Assembly: GCF_051020765.1 (NCBI RefSeq)
Contig: NC_134929.1
Span: 20,722,135 to 20,786,134, forward strand
Source of the DNA: Lasioglossum baleicum
Lineage: Eukaryota; Arthropoda; Insecta; Hymenoptera; Halictidae
DNA: 64,000 nucleotides
Reading direction: 5' to 3'
The notes below the pieces were generated by a model that was not told where the DNA came from, made no database searches, and worked only from the letters and a program-made list of their open reading frames with translations. How positions within the stretch are numbered: the stretch's first letter is position 1; every line of letters starts with the position of its first letter. This document shows positions 46,894-59,539 of this stretch, one piece after another. The translations under genes and the position numbers were made by a program.

Positions 46894-47060
46894 TTAGGTT
46901 GGTGCACGTGAAATGTCCGATTTTAGAATGCAAATTCGACGAAGCTGTTTTTTACCGCCTGAAATTCATTCTGGCTAACAAGAAAAAAATTCTCAAGAAA
47001 TATGTACATTACATATACATACATGTACTTTTCTTAATCATTTTAATAAGTCCAAGATAT
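46894..47060 (+). mobile_element. Possible mariner left-end remnant
   Basis: TTAGGTTGGTGCACGTGAAA resembles mariner terminal repeats (TTAGGTTGG...). No inverse end or transposase was found. Confidence 0.3.
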
Positions 47061-47459
47061 TAAAACGGTATTTTTCGATGCTATAAATATGCGTAGAAAA
47101 ATGTCCACCATAATACAATGAAGAAACTTGTAACTCGACGACAGGATATGATTATTCCACTCGGCTGACTTGCTTCTTTTCCAGGTGTAACGTTGACTAA
47201 ATAATGTTTCAACAACCAGGTACTCTTCGTTGGAGTCCGCTTTGCAAGATCACCGTGTGAAATGGATACATTTCCCAAGATCATGGTTCGAACCGCAAAT
47301 GTGTCGAGCCAGTGGTAAGAGAAGGTTTGACAAAGAGGCTGTATCATTCGACAAAGGGTAGCACACTTCGGGAAGATATCCGATTTAGTGGTAATGGAGA
47401 CAACTGTTTCGCGAGGCAACAGGCAACAGGCAACAGGCTAGTAGGACAGAGAGTAGGGT

Positions 47460-47462
<3 letters not shown>
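47061..47462. other. No feature seen
   Basis: Noncoding. A short GCAACAGGCAACAGGCAACA simple repeat lies near 47418. Confidence 0.4.

Positions 47463-47492
<30 letters not shown>
47463..47492. repeat. (GA)n microsatellite
   Basis: Fifteen consecutive GA units. Confidence 0.97.
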
Positions 47493-47494
<2 letters not shown>

Positions 47495-48380
47495 TGCAGG
47501 TGTTTTGCGAGAATATTTACGCGCCAGAGCGAGTGGATAATTACTATCGATTACTCGCGGGCTGGCTCTCACCCGTTGGTCCACGAAGAGCTCGAATTCC
47601 CGGCTCCACCTGTTGCTAGGCTCGGTTGCTGGCTGGGTTGCTGCTTCGGTTCCTTGTGCCTCGGGTCGCGTCGTTTTCCGCGAGATATTTAAAGGAGTTA
47701 TCGGTGGATCTGCTTATCGAGCCTCGTTATCGTATCTGTATCTCCGTCTTCCCTTTCCACTAGGGATTTTTCAAACAATTAGGAGACAAGAGAGCCAGGC
47801 AGCCCCGGTCGTTCCGCATGAAAATTTCATCCATCCGAGCGCGTGTCCGCCTTTGCGCTCTCTCCGCTTTGACGGTCGCGTTCGCGTGCACGCTAGTCTC
47901 CGGCAACGGTAACGAAGTTACATAGGGAAATTGTCGATTATCTATTCAACAGGCTCTGTATGCAAATTCGGCACGTGCAACGCACGCCCCGAACGATCGT
48001 TGAACCGGTTCTTCGCTCTAATTACGTGAAATTGTGCGGCAGACACCCCCCCCACTCCCCTACCCACGAGATTCAATTAAAAACTGTTCCCGTTGCCTCG
48101 CGAATCCCATCGCGGTTCAGAACGGCGCCGGGTCTTTTTCTTTCCGCAAGTTTCTATTCCCGTGTTGTACCAGTTATCGTTTCTCATTCTATCTTGTTAC
48201 AATTTAATAACGGCAACTTCAGAAACTATTGCATTCAACTTTTCAGTTATTAACGCCGGATCTACCGTAAAGTAAACTTTTGTACGTCGTTTATTCTCAA
48301 AATGTATTTCATTGAACAAGGTGATTCTTCGAGTGCTTTGAAACAACTTCTTCCTTTACGAAAATGTTCTCCGCGGCTTC
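47493..48380. other. No gene seen
   Basis: A GC-rich stretch to 47900, then mixed sequence. Frames have no known domain. Confidence 0.4.
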
Positions 48381-48387
48381 GTTAAGA

Positions 48388-48495
48388 AGATATCGACGAA
48401 AAACACGGACCAATGAGAGCGCGGCTACAGCTGAGCGAGGCGTCCGCATTGGCCGAGCCGGCACCCGTCTGCAGTAGCCGCGAAATGATTGGAAA
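48388..48495. promoter_or_regulatory. CCAAT-box cluster, candidate promoter
   Basis: GACCAATGAGAGCG (48398), GCATTGGCCGAG (inverse CCAAT, 48448) and GATTGGAAA (inverse, 48488) lie within 100 CpG-rich bases. Spaced NF-Y boxes mark many animal promoters. No TATA box or adjoining exon is seen. Confidence 0.3.
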
Positions 48496-49650
48496 AAGTT
48501 GTTTCAGAAGACCTCACAAGGATCACTCTTTTGAAATAAAAATTCTAGTAAAAATATTTATTAAATTGTTGTAAAAAATATTTCCAATTAAATGACCTTG
48601 AATGCAGACGAAATTTTGTATAGGCCGGAAAATTCGTATCGGTATTTCCCCTAAATGCAGCTCTAAACAACGATCTCGATAATCGTACATTAATCCTGTG
48701 ATACCACTGTAAACACCCGATCGATGGACCACTCGGAATCAGCCAAACAATTTCGGTAAATTCCACAAATCTCCCCGTGAGCAAAAGGAAAACCGACTGG
48801 TTCCGATCGGATCAGTGTCCGGGGTTAAAACCCCGGCAAAGATGAAACTGAGAACCTTCAAAGAGGAAAAATTGATCGTTTCGCGGAAGGGTCAGTCTGG
48901 CCAGTGAATCCTGAAAGGTTCTCGGGAGTTGTCTATCGCTCGATCCTCTTTCGAAAGCCCGGCGCGCGCTGCAGGATCCGCGATCCTGAAAAGAGCCGTT
49001 CGTTTGGAAATAGACGTACGAATACAGGAAAATATATGCCACGGAACTGGTTGATCGAATATTTTTCACTTCCCGGAATTCCGTGCGCGCCGGAGACGAA
49101 AGGATCGTCGTCGACGTCGACGAAAGCTCGCGTGCACCGGACTGCATATAAAGCGTCTGCATTCTACGAGAAAAATCGAAGCTGCGGAATTCCTGCCGGC
49201 GTCCCTACCATTAAATACCATCGGCCAATATTTATTATTTCGTTCAACTATTGAGCTGCAACGTAAATTCCTCCAGCTGCTACGTAAATTCCTTCAGCTG
49301 CAAATATATGTTCTATTTCTCATTTCTAGTCCAAGCTTTCTCATTCGTTATGTTCTCGGATACGATTGCAAAATTTTAGACGTAAATCTTCAAAATATTA
49401 ACCCTTAAATGCATCGTGTTGCCATTTGGCTACACATTCTGTTCTGGTTCAACAAACACTGCAGGAACGTTTGGATGCTTTTTACGCATTGTAACCACAA
49501 GACAACAAACCACTCACATGTATGTGTATACGGTGGACGCCATTCATGCGTCGTAGATTTTCTAACCTCAAATATGGCAACATATGATAATTTTGGAGGG
49601 ACTCTTATCGATCGTAAATTTGTTTGAATAAACTTGGAATAATAATATTT
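48496..49650. other. No gene seen
   Basis: Mixed sequence. A CGTCGACGTCGACG palindrome lies near 49110. No supported exon. Confidence 0.4.
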
Positions 49651-49654
49651 TCGG

Positions 49655-49845
49655 CGCAACGGTTCGATCAAATTCTACACGATATAGCTATGTTGTAGGG
49701 CATTTTAACGTTTCGATTCGGATGTGAATCAGTTAACGTCCTAAGACCACGTTTTGCTATAGGATTGTATTCTATTGGAGGAAAAGAAAGGTGTGTTTCA
49801 TCCTAGACCCGCTATAGTGTAGAATTTGATCGAACCGTTTATTCG
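49655..49845 (-). mobile_element. Penelope-like terminal fragment, copy 4
   Basis: TCGGCGCAACGGTTCGATCA at 49655 carries the family signature. On the minus strand, 49707-49733 gives CT, GATTC-ACATCC-GAATC and GAAACGTT, a perfect five-pair stem before GAAAC. A second inverse copy of the tip (AATTTGATCGAACCG, 49824) makes the fragment palindromic. Confidence 0.55.
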
Positions 49846-50069
49846 ATTTGATCGAACCGTTAACAAGTTTATTCATATGATAATTTTGCAATACAAAATA
49901 TTTTCACGAAGATGTGATTTTTTCCTTTTTTCCCTTAATATATACTCTTTTTTTTAGTAATGTTTAATAAATAGAAACTGTAAACAAAATATCGTGCATT
50001 TAATGGTTAAGTTGTCCCAAAAGTTTCTTTCGTAATGTGTACATTTAATACTGTTACGTCACACAAGTA

Positions 50070-50531
50070 CACTGCTCGACATTACCATAAAGCCACATAA
50101 TTTTTTGGTGAAATCTTATAATTATTTTATAGTAATTAGGATTAATAAAAAAAAAACCATTTACACGATTACATTCACAGATATATTATTTATTTACAGA
50201 AAAACGTAAAGTTATATAGTTTAACAAAACACGAACTGCGAAATTTCCATAAAGTCACACGTTTTTTAAGTAGACAACATCAAGATTATCGAAAATTTCT
50301 TCTATATGTACAAATTAATGCTTAGTATAATTGCCATTTCTTCGAATAACGTCGAAAATTCGATTAGGCATTGATGAAATCAAAGTACGAAGAGTTTCTG
50401 CTTCGATGAATGCTTCGAGTGATTCTTTTATTAATCCTAAAGTGCTATCGTGCGTCAGCTTCTCATTACTATGACGTAATTATAAGATTTCACCAAAAAA
50501 TCAGGTGGCTTTATGGTAATTTCGGGCAGTG
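50070..50531 (-). mobile_element. Tc1-like element remnant nested in the mariner-type element
   Basis: CACTGCTCGACATTACCATA (left) and the inverse of CACTGCCCGAAATTACCATA (right), with TA at 50068-50069 and 50532-50533. The arms continue through TTTTTTGGTGAAATCTTATA. An internal deletion left only the end of a transposase gene. Confidence 0.88.
50315..50461 (-). pseudogene. Tc1-like transposase C-terminal fragment
   Basis: The minus frame reads ETLRTLISSMPNRIFDVIRR then NGNYTKH and TAA. Tc1 transposases end with a block of the form L-I-x-S-M-P-x-R-I-x-x-V-I-x-x-x-G-x-x-T-K-(Y/H), which this matches. The DDE catalytic domain and the paired-like DNA-binding domain are absent; a stop lies just upstream. 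It is an inactive relic. Confidence 0.82.
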
Positions 50532-50698
50532 TATTAGGTCAGGTTAACCCAGACCTAGTCCAGACCGTTTTATTACCAAGTAATGTGCGTATGTGTGTGT
50601 GTGAAAAGTTAGTAAACAGATGATCACGTTGTTTGTATATACTTGTGTCATGTAACAATATTAAGTGTACGCATTGCGAAAGAAACTTTTGGGATGTA

Positions 50699-51593
50699 AA
50701 GAAAAGGAATTGTGCCGCGATAATGATTTCATTGCGAATCCCGAAAGATGTTTAGCAGATCAGTGAATCAGCAGGTGTATATCGGATGATTCGATACGTA
50801 AATTGGTCCGCGAAAATGGCGAAAAGAACCCGACCACCGGATAGAATTGGAGAGTCGGTTGACGGTTGGCTGATCCGCTCTCGCCGAATGGTGCGCAGAC
50901 CACATTTCAACGGCACGTGTGCTCGCCATAAGCGAGCGTCGTCAAAAGGATCAAGAGCGTCCTGGTGGACGAGCACACCCACGCGCCCACGCTGAAAGAT
51001 GGAATCCGCTTTTGACCAATAGACAGGACGTTTAATTAATATCGTGTCCCCGCGAGACCTAATAAAAGAGACCAAGAGAGACGACCTTCTTTTTCCGAGC
51101 GCGCAGCGTGCAGCCGTTCGACAACGTGGACAGAGCCAAAAAATTTTGAAAAGTAAGCTCTCGTACAGCGCCGAGAATTATTTTCTAGTTTTCAACTGCA
51201 CTGGGAATCTCTGTGCATCTGTGGGTATTAAAATTCGCTGAAAGAAGGATGCAATTGAATAGTAATGAGTAGTAATTAATCGTATTAGGTCATTCGGAAT
51301 TGTATTCGAGATGTATTGAGTCATATTTTCATTGTAATTGAGTCGTATTTGGATTGCTCCTTCATATTCTGCCTTTACACATTTAATCAAGTCACATCAC
51401 AGGATAAATAATGAAAGAAAATATTGATAAGATTACGAGGATTGCGATAAAATGAAGAAAAGGATCCAATGTATTGGAAAATGTTGAAACTTGAGTCCAC
51501 GAAAGTGATTGACAAAGTTCATAGGGTAGAGAGAAGACAAAAGGCAGTCTGGAGTCAGGGAGAGTGGAGAAAAGAGAGAATTGGGATGCGTGC

Positions 51594-51598
<5 letters not shown>
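50699..51598. other. No gene seen
   Basis: A CpG-rich patch at 50780-51130, then AT-rich. GTATT/GAGTCGTATT motifs repeat loosely at 51290-51360. Confidence 0.4.

Positions 51599-51626
<28 letters not shown>
51599..51626. repeat. (GA)n microsatellite
   Basis: Fourteen consecutive GA units. Confidence 0.97.
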
Positions 51627-51629
<3 letters not shown>

Positions 51630-54480
51630 CGGCCACTCGGTGGCTGGAAACTGCAAGCCTCCTCTTGGACACAGAGAGGAAACTCGGAGACGGCTTTGTG
51701 GGGCCGCGTTAAATTCGCCGAGCCTAATGGAGTCGAACGAAAACGGTGTTTGCACGGGGAAGCGGCGCGTAGTAATGAAACCTTTGACGCGAGCTCCTCC
51801 CACGAAACAGGCCCAGGTGGGATGCGTATTCGACGCGAAATTGCTCGCTGATTCGATTACAATGCTCTCTCTCTCCTCCTCTCTATCTGTGTATCTGAGT
51901 GTCTCTCCATCTCCATCCGACTTTGTTTCTTTCTATTCAAGAGTAACTATAAATAAATAAATGCGATCCAGATCCTGGAAAGTGTCTCTGAGAATTAACA
52001 ATATCAAAGTCTCCGAAGAATGAATAATACATATGCAATATCGTGTACGACAATAATTGTACAAATCTATACAAATATTGGCAATGATTGAATCAAGATA
52101 ACGATCATCGCGTGCATTAAAAATAACGACGGATAACAGAAGCGCCGTCATTGAAACGATCGTTTCCGATTAAATATCCCCGACGAAGATTCAATCCTCT
52201 CTCGTCGGAGAATGAATGAGAAACACCGGGATTCGGCGATAAGCCCGAATTAATTAAACAAACAATCAAAAACTTAATAAACAAAAATTCGGTCCCCGGA
52301 AATTGAAGCTGCCGCTGCTCCGTGGGTCCCGGGCGAAACGAGCCCGGCAGGTTGGTTATTGATTTTTCTTAATTATACATAGTAACAGAATGCCAATCTT
52401 GGGAAACTCCGCCCCTGGGAATCAGGGGACTTTCGATCGTTCGCGGCCGCTCTGGCAACCCTAATCATTCCGACTTTGCGTTAGAGGCGCGAAGGTGATA
52501 CTTTGCTTAGGCGAAAACGATTTTTAGAAAAATTGTTTTAGCCTCTCATATTTTGTCCGACCAGAATCCTCCTATCGAAATCTGGAGGAGTCTAGGAAAT
52601 TTTTATCCACCAACAATTTTTCTAATTCGATCCAGCAAGATTCAAATCTTCGAATTTCGTCCGACGACTCTGGTCCACAAAAATGGCAGCTTCGTCTAAC
52701 AAAAGAGCTTTCCTGATAAAACTCTTAAGCACATGAATGAAAACACGTTTGAGAAGCGTTTCAGGTTTTTACGCTCTGTATGAAGCCTCGGATTTCCAGC
52801 TCATCGTCAATTTTTCTAGGACGATCCGAGCAAAGACCCGCGTCCCCGAGCAAGCACTTTGTTTCCGCGTACGCTAACTCGATAAAAGTTTCCCGCGGAA
52901 CGCCAATAAACACGGGATATTGCAGCGTACGTGCGTCAAAGGATCTCAATCTTCTGACAGCGTTCAACGGGAGACTAATTTATAGAATCCCAAAGAACTT
53001 TCAGCCGTGGAACAACAAAAACAAGAGGAAATACGCGCGGGCCGAACACTTTGTCCTGGAGCAGCGATCTTCGAGCATTTCAACGGTGATTTTCATAAAG
53101 TTAGGGAGAGAGGGCGAATCAGAGAGTTAGAGGGAAAGGACGGATCAGAAGAGCTCTTTGCAACGTGTTCGAGCAGAGCAGAGGTCTTCCAGTCCTGGGC
53201 CTTGTAAAACTGAAGAATGACGCGCCGAGGAGCCTGCTCCTTTGGGAAAACTGCTTCCGTCGAAGCAAAACGAGCTTCCTGAAGGGACGACCGACCTCGT
53301 TCATCGTGGAATTATTGCCTGTGGTGAGGCTTTACTATGAGAGCAACATCAACCCTTCGAGATTATTAACCTATCCACCACGAAGACAGTTTTCGTTCCA
53401 GGAAAATAGTCTACGGACGCTCGAAAGAACAACTCGTCCGAAAGAGGTGATCTACGGACCGAGAATTTTCTTGGCAATCGAAATCGTTTCAAACAGAAGA
53501 CAAATAATCTAATAATGCTAGATTCCATTCGCAAGAATAACGCTTCTTTTCTCAGAAAATCGAAGAATTGGAAATTCTGCGGCTATGCATAAAATCGAAG
53601 TTCGCTGACGTGTCTGACCATAACAAACCAATTCTACTTCCTGCGAACACTGGAGCTCGCGAACTCAATTTACAAAATTGACTCTTCCCCGAAAACAAAG
53701 CGTCAACTTAAACAACTTTATTCGTTCTTTTTTACGTGTTTTTCTTTGTATGTGCCACTCAAAACACTCTGCCATTATAAAAGTTTATAGAAAAACTGTT
53801 GATAAAAATTGTTCTCTTCTCGATAAGTAGAAAGTTCTGATGTAAATAAAATTCCAACAATTTTCTTTATCGTAAAGAATTTTGCAGGTTTCTTTAACGG
53901 ATGTCCGCCGATTCAGCAGAGTTTAGATTCACAGCTATACAACTTATAGTAATTCTATATATCGTGTCCGAATGAAGTAATATTTATATGTATAACTGTT
54001 TTACATAGTTATTTTTTGAATCGTTCGAGACCCTGGTCGCAAGGTAAACACTGTGCCGAACGAATCAATGCCGAAATCAATATATCCGGGGCATAGGCAG
54101 CGGCGTGGGCGAGTAAGCAAACAGAGCGTACAATCCGGCTACGGTTTTCCGGGGGATGCAACAAGTCGCAGACTCTCTCCCCCGCGATCGCTTCGAGCGC
54201 AGCCGTGTCGTTGCTCTTGCCTCGATTGCTCCGGTAGACCCGGCCACGGAGTGCATCGCCGCGGTGCATCGGTGCATCGATGCGATCGTGGTGTGGTGTG
54301 CTGTAGCAACGGGACAAGAGCGATCCCTCGTCCCTCAACCCGGGAACAACAAGGAAATCCCGACCCACCACCGACGACACGTGGAATGGTTGCCAGTCTA
54401 GACTCGATTCAGACGATTTCGGTCCCAGACTCCAGACTGCCATAACTTTCCTCGACCCGTTTACCGCGATTGCGTTCTAG
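51627..54480. other. No gene seen
   Basis: Nearly 2.9 kb of mixed sequence. CT-rich at 51863-51920. Frames at 52761-53534 and 54009-54445 overlap on both strands without recognised domains. Confidence 0.45.
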
Positions 54481-54815
54481 GTGGCGACCGAATGGCTGAC
54501 GCCAGCTGAGCCAGTGTGTGTGTATGTTTGCGGAATGCGAATCTAGTGCATTAGTTGCACTTTTTCGATGATTGGTTGCACTTTCTGAATAACGAGTTGA
54601 AACATTTTCTTCTTATTAAAGCAATCATTCACATTTTCGGCTTTCACGTTGTATAGAACGAAATGTCTTTCGAGAAAACTTCGTTGACAGTTCGAGAAGT
54701 TTTTCAGAATTAAGTGTAACAACTTCGACCGAATGGCTGTCGCCATTGTCCGTCGCCAAGTCTACGCACGCAGACTGCAAGTCGTCTGCATTCGTTGCAG
54801 TTTTAGCTAGCTAAA
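54480..54815 (+). repeat. Diverged duplication, period about 243
   Basis: CGACCGAATGGCTGACGCCA (54484) and CGACCGAATGGCTGTCGCCA (54727) are each followed about 60 bases later by GTGCATTAGTTGCA or CTGCATTCGTTGCAG. Confidence 0.65.
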
Positions 54816-55425
54816 TCTCGTTGCTTATGCGGTGGAACGGTTACAAACATTTCCCGAGATATTTCGACCGCTTTTATATACATTTTCATGTTTCGTGCTG
54901 GCATAGTGCAGCAAGATGCTGTTTCCTTCGAGAACGAATACATATTTCATTTAATACTCTGCATTTCGTTTAACGCGTTTGAAATTCTACTCGTTGGAGT
55001 TGTACATATAAAATTGTACTCGTTGCAGTTCTACGTACAGTTTCACCGATTTTACCGTGACAATATTAAGCAATTTCTTAAAATCCTTTTTTCGTGGAAG
55101 AACAAATAAAATCTGCTACGGTATTCCGCCAATAGACATTCGCTGGTTGCAATTGAACTTCAGCTTCGTTGCATTGAAGATGCACACCGAGCGGCCGGTG
55201 AAATCGTCGTGAAATCGTGATCGATCGTAATCGAGGGTTGTTTTCGCGCCGATTAGAGTCAGTAACAGAGATAGAAGGGAAGGTAGACTAGAATAGAGTA
55301 GAGAGGAGAAGGATAACAGCACCGGAAGGACGCATGGATCGTAAGCTCGGATTCAGACGGAGGCTGTGCTGGGGAACAGTGTCGAATCTGGACTCCCAGG
55401 CTCCGTCGATCGATGCCCGGGGCAC
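54816..55425. other. No gene seen
   Basis: AT-rich, then purine-rich sequence (55265-55315). Confidence 0.4.
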
Positions 55426-55440
55426 GTTTCTATATATAAC
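55426..55440 (+). promoter_or_regulatory. TATA-like motif
   Basis: TTTCTATATATAACC, followed by a pyrimidine-rich stretch. No initiator at standard spacing and no linked exon. Confidence 0.2.
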
Positions 55441-55489
55441 CACCCCTGCCATCCTCCCTCCATTTCTCCTGCCACCCAGTCAGCCCTCT

Positions 55490-55565
55490 GTCTCTCCCTC
55501 CTCCTCTCTTTCTCTCTCCCTCCCTCCCTCCCTCCCATTCTGCCATCCTCTTCCTCTCTCTCCAG
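55490..55565. repeat. CT/CCCT-rich low-complexity tract
   Basis: Contains TCTCTCTCCC followed by four CCCT units and further CTCTC. Confidence 0.9.
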
Positions 55566-55668
55566 CTCGCCTACGTTTTCGACCTGTAGGTCCTGTGCCG
55601 TAATGCCACCTGGCTCTCCTGAAAGCAGCCAGAACCAGCCAGCTCGAACCCCGCAGCTTCAGGCTCGT

Positions 55669-56015
55669 TCTTCGATTTTTCATTTCCCTCCGCCCGGGAA
55701 AAATCAAAGAAAAATTCTTTCGCTCGAACCTCCTGAAAAGTCGTATTTGCTGTCGATCTGCATCTACGACACGTTGCCACCGTAACGTTTCACCGGGACA
55801 TGTGCAACATTGTCTTTGATCCTTTCTTCCACACTGTTCTTCGATTTTCCATTCCCCAATCCCCAGGGAAAATCCAAGAAAATTCGAATCCCGAGAAATC
55901 TCATTCCTCCCGAACCATGGGTGATTTATGGAATATCTTTACTGTTCACTTTCAACCCTTCCTTCGATTCTTCGTTTGCCTACCATCAGGAAAAACAGAA
56001 AACAATTTTCCAACG
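55669..56015 (+). repeat. Diverged three-copy tandem repeat
   Basis: TTCTTCGATTTTTCATTTCC with GGGAAAAATCAAAGAAAA recurs as TTCTTCGATTTTCCATTCCC with GGGAAAATCCAAGAAAA, and as CTTCGATTCTTCGTTTGCC with GGAAAAACAGAAAACAA. Confidence 0.65.
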
Positions 56016-56750
56016 CAACCATAACGTGCCACACTGAAAATCGCATTTCCTTCTAATCGTATGGTTGCGTTGTACGGGAACGCTGCAATCATAACGCCCC
56101 ATTAGACCATATGGAGCATTATCTTCGTTGCTTCCTTTCTTCGCCACGTTCATTTGCTAATTAATTTGTCCATCTATTTCTCGCTGCGTAACGCCGCGGT
56201 TTGCTTTGTTCTTGGCTCATTGTTCTTTAAGCCTCTCTGCTTACTCACGCGACACTCTTAGTACTCCTGGATTGTGCCCGAAATTTTCCTGAGGGTGAAT
56301 CGTGCGTTTTAAGTTGCTTCATCGCCGCGTTGGATAAGAAAGTTGTCAGTCGTATTGAGAAACACGGTGATGATCTTCGGAATCGGTTCGAAAAGATCGA
56401 TAGAGAACCCTCGGTTGTTTGTCGTTGGCTCTTGATCCCCTCCCATGTTTGCCGGATTTAATTTACCCCACGCTGGTGGATTAGAATAATCGCGTAGAGA
56501 CCCATTCAGTGCGACGATATCGACGCGTGGAAAGATCGCTCCGTATCACTGAGAAAAATCGCCCGAATTGATCTATCGAAAATTCGGTGACAGGTAAAAT
56601 GACAAGCGACAGATTTCGATGAAAATCGCAATTCAAGTGTAATTACCAATCAAATTGCAGCATCCTTGAAACACGCGCTGTTTCGCCGGTATGCAAATCG
56701 TTTTATTTCTTCGTAATTTATTCAAATGTATTCGGTGTGCAATCATTAAT
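56016..56750. other. No gene seen
   Basis: Mixed sequence without recognised feature. Confidence 0.4.
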
Positions 56751-56790
56751 AGACCGCGGGTTTTATGCAACTGCGACGGAAATTAGCGTG
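56751..56790 (+). mobile_element. GACTGCGG-family MITE left end
   Basis: AATAGACCGCGGGTTTTATG followed by CA matches the left end of the 38125 copy. No right end is visible. Confidence 0.45.
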
Positions 56791-57263
56791 GAAAATATAA
56801 TACAGCGCTGAAGAATTTCCGTTGATTTATTCAAATTGATAGAGACAGAAACAATTTTTTCTATGACAACTGCTGTTTGCGACAATTCTGATCTTGAAAA
56901 TGGATGGAAGAACAATTTCTGTTTTGTTGGAAAGCTGGAAACACGAGATAGATTCGCGAACGATCGGAGGTCCTTGACTCGTCCCCGAGACGATTTTATT
57001 CCGCGAATACGCGCGATGCATTCCGGAAACACGTGATATCACGGGGTTGATGACAATGCGAGCTGCAGCCTTATATGTGCCGAATGTGGTTGTACAGATT
57101 CGTGGCTACGGTGAGGACACGATTTCTGTGCAACGGGTGGCTCGCGATTCCTGCGCGAAAGCTGCATAGCTGTGCAATCAATAAGTCGCAGAGAATTTTA
57201 TTTATTTGACAATACGTCACAGAACTTTCTTCATCAATTCTTCTGCTCTTCAATCGCTGTCCG
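56791..57263. other. No gene seen
   Basis: No supported feature. Confidence 0.4.
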
Positions 57264-57983
57264 AAATAATCTCTTTTGTATATTTTGAAATAAGCTCTTT
57301 CGTAGTTTTATTAAATTGTGCATACCTTGATAATATCAAATTCTTTTGATCTTTCTACTACATCAAATTGCACACTTTTAAATAAATGCACAAAATCCAC
57401 AGAGCAAATATAAGAGAACGTGAATCTTTTAATGAGAACTGTAAAATTGTAATTTTAATTTTCAGTTTATCATTATTATTTGTTTAGAATGATTACGAAT
57501 TGAAAATAATCTCTTTTGTATATTTTGAAATATGCTCTTTCGTAGTTTTATTAAATTGTGCATACCTTGATAATATCAAATTCTTTTGATCTTTCTACTA
57601 CATCAAATTGCACACTTTTAAATAAATGCACAAAATCCACAGAGCAAAAATAAGAGAACGTGAATCTTTTTATTAGAACTGTAAAATTGTAATTTTAATT
57701 TTCAGTTTATCATTATTATTTGTTTAGAATGATTACGAATTGAAAATAATCTCTTTTGTATATTTTGAAATATGCTCTTTCGTAGTTTTATTAAATTATG
57801 CATACCTTGATAATATCAAATTTTTTTTATCTTTCTACTACATCAAATTGCACACTTTTAAATAAATGCACAAAATCCACAGACCAAAAATAAGAGAACG
57901 TGAATCTTTTTATTAGAACTGTAAAATTGTAATTTTAATTTTCAGTTTATCATTATTATTTGTTTAGAATGATTACGAATTGA
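57264..57983 (+). repeat. Near-perfect 3 x 240-bp tandem array
   Basis: Copies begin at 57264, 57504 and 57744 with AAATAATCTCTTTTGTATAT and end TGATTACGAATTG. Copies differ at only a handful of positions (for example TTAATGAGAAC against TTATTAGAACT, and TTCTTTTGAT against TTTTTTTTAT). AT-rich and noncoding. Confidence 0.98.
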
Positions 57984-59539
57984 TAACATTTTATCAACCT
58001 TTAATAACATCGAGAATTTCAACTTTCATCGTTTTATCAAGAAAAAATTCACTTCGCCGATGCGTGCGCGCTTATCAGTAAATCAAGTACCCATTTAAAA
58101 ATATTGTATATCCTCGCCATTGATATGGAAAGGTACGAGAGAGGCTTGCTGTAACGTTGAAAGAGCAGCGACATAATTTATTCGATCCCGGCACTCTGTA
58201 CTCTTCGTGTCGGCGCGTGCACCGTTCGTGCTAACCCGCCCTCTGATCCAATCAAACGCCAACACAACAGCGAGGATCGCGCTCTTCTATTATAATGCTA
58301 GAGAAGGAGCCGTGGACGTTGCGAAACATCGGCGGACTATGAGAAAGAGGGCGAAACAAAGAGATTAGGTTTGCGATCGACGCGACACGATCGCGAGGCG
58401 ATCAACGTCGCCGAAGACGATACCGAAACACCACAGGGTAGAAACGAATCCTCAAGAGACCACAGAACTTGCTACACAATTTAAAAGAGTGTACAAATTT
58501 ATACAGTAATTTAAAAATGTCAAGAATTAATGTCAATATGTATTGTGTTCAATTCATTAGAATCATTAAAGGAGGAAGTATGGCTGTTCCTGTTAAGGTC
58601 GTTAATCTCGTTGATCAATTACGTTGATCTCAAATAAATGTAAGATAAATTTTGGAAAAAGTGAGACAAATTTCTGTGATACATTTTCACCATTGATTCC
58701 TTTAGCTAAATTACTTCACTTTACTGGAACATTTGCAGGTAGCATAATGTCGAAAAATAATTAGTTACACGGATACAAACGGGGAACGGAAACAGAAATT
58801 TAAGGATATTCTTGACACGTCAAACGCTTTCCATTTGGTTTCCATTGAAATTTAAATGGCAAAACACGCCTGTGCACAAGCAAAGGACTTGCCGACCTCA
58901 TTTCCGTTTAATCTGTTTCAGTCGAATCCATTAAGAGAACATATTTTTTATATTGTCATATTATTTTGTGGTAGCGTCAGGGACTGACATATCGTTGAAC
59001 GTGCTAAAGAATACTGAACGTGGCCTGAAGAAGTTCTTTGGAGGACACGAGGGCTCGATTTCGATTTCGTTCGCGACCCAGACCTCCCTCCGGTTGTTAT
59101 CGGCCATCTAAATAGCCTCGGAGGAAGGAGAAAGGAGAAAGAAGCAGTGAAAAATTGGGACGGGCATTCGCGTAGACTGATCTTTATTTAGAACTGGATT
59201 CGCACACGCTTCATCGGGGTCGTTTCAACTATCAGCCACAGATCTACGTGTTAGCGGACGAACACCTCGCACCGCCGGATGTCCAGGTGGAATTACGTGT
59301 GCATGCTTAAGGGTTGTACGGTTCTCGACGAGGGACCCACAAGGTAGATTCTAATCGAGAGCGAAAACCATCGAGTTACCGCGAGAGCACGCGTTCTACT
59401 CGAACAGAGTTGCTGCTCGAATTATTAGGCTGACAGCCGCCGCGCCGCCATGCGAAAAATGTATTCTCCAAGTTTCAAAGATGAAATCGAATATAATGGT
59501 TTGGTGAGTTTTATGAACTTACTATAACAACGATGACAA
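57984..59539. other. No gene seen
   Basis: Includes CCAAT at 58238 (GATCCAATCAAACG) in a CpG-rich patch (58140-58440). No exon assigned. Confidence 0.45.

Larger units (their letters stand above)
50010..50696. mobile_element. mariner-type element, interrupted
   Basis: AGTTGTCCCAAAAGTTTCTT (left) and the inverse of CATCCCAAAAGTTTCTTTCG (right) match for about 55 bases, with TA at 50008-50009 and 50697-50698. It has no transposase of its own; the centre holds another element (50070-50531). Confidence 0.8.

Noticed and set aside
54009..54445. Overlapping 130-144-codon frames on both strands
   Set aside because: No known domain and no splice sites; typical of stop-poor CpG-rich sequence.
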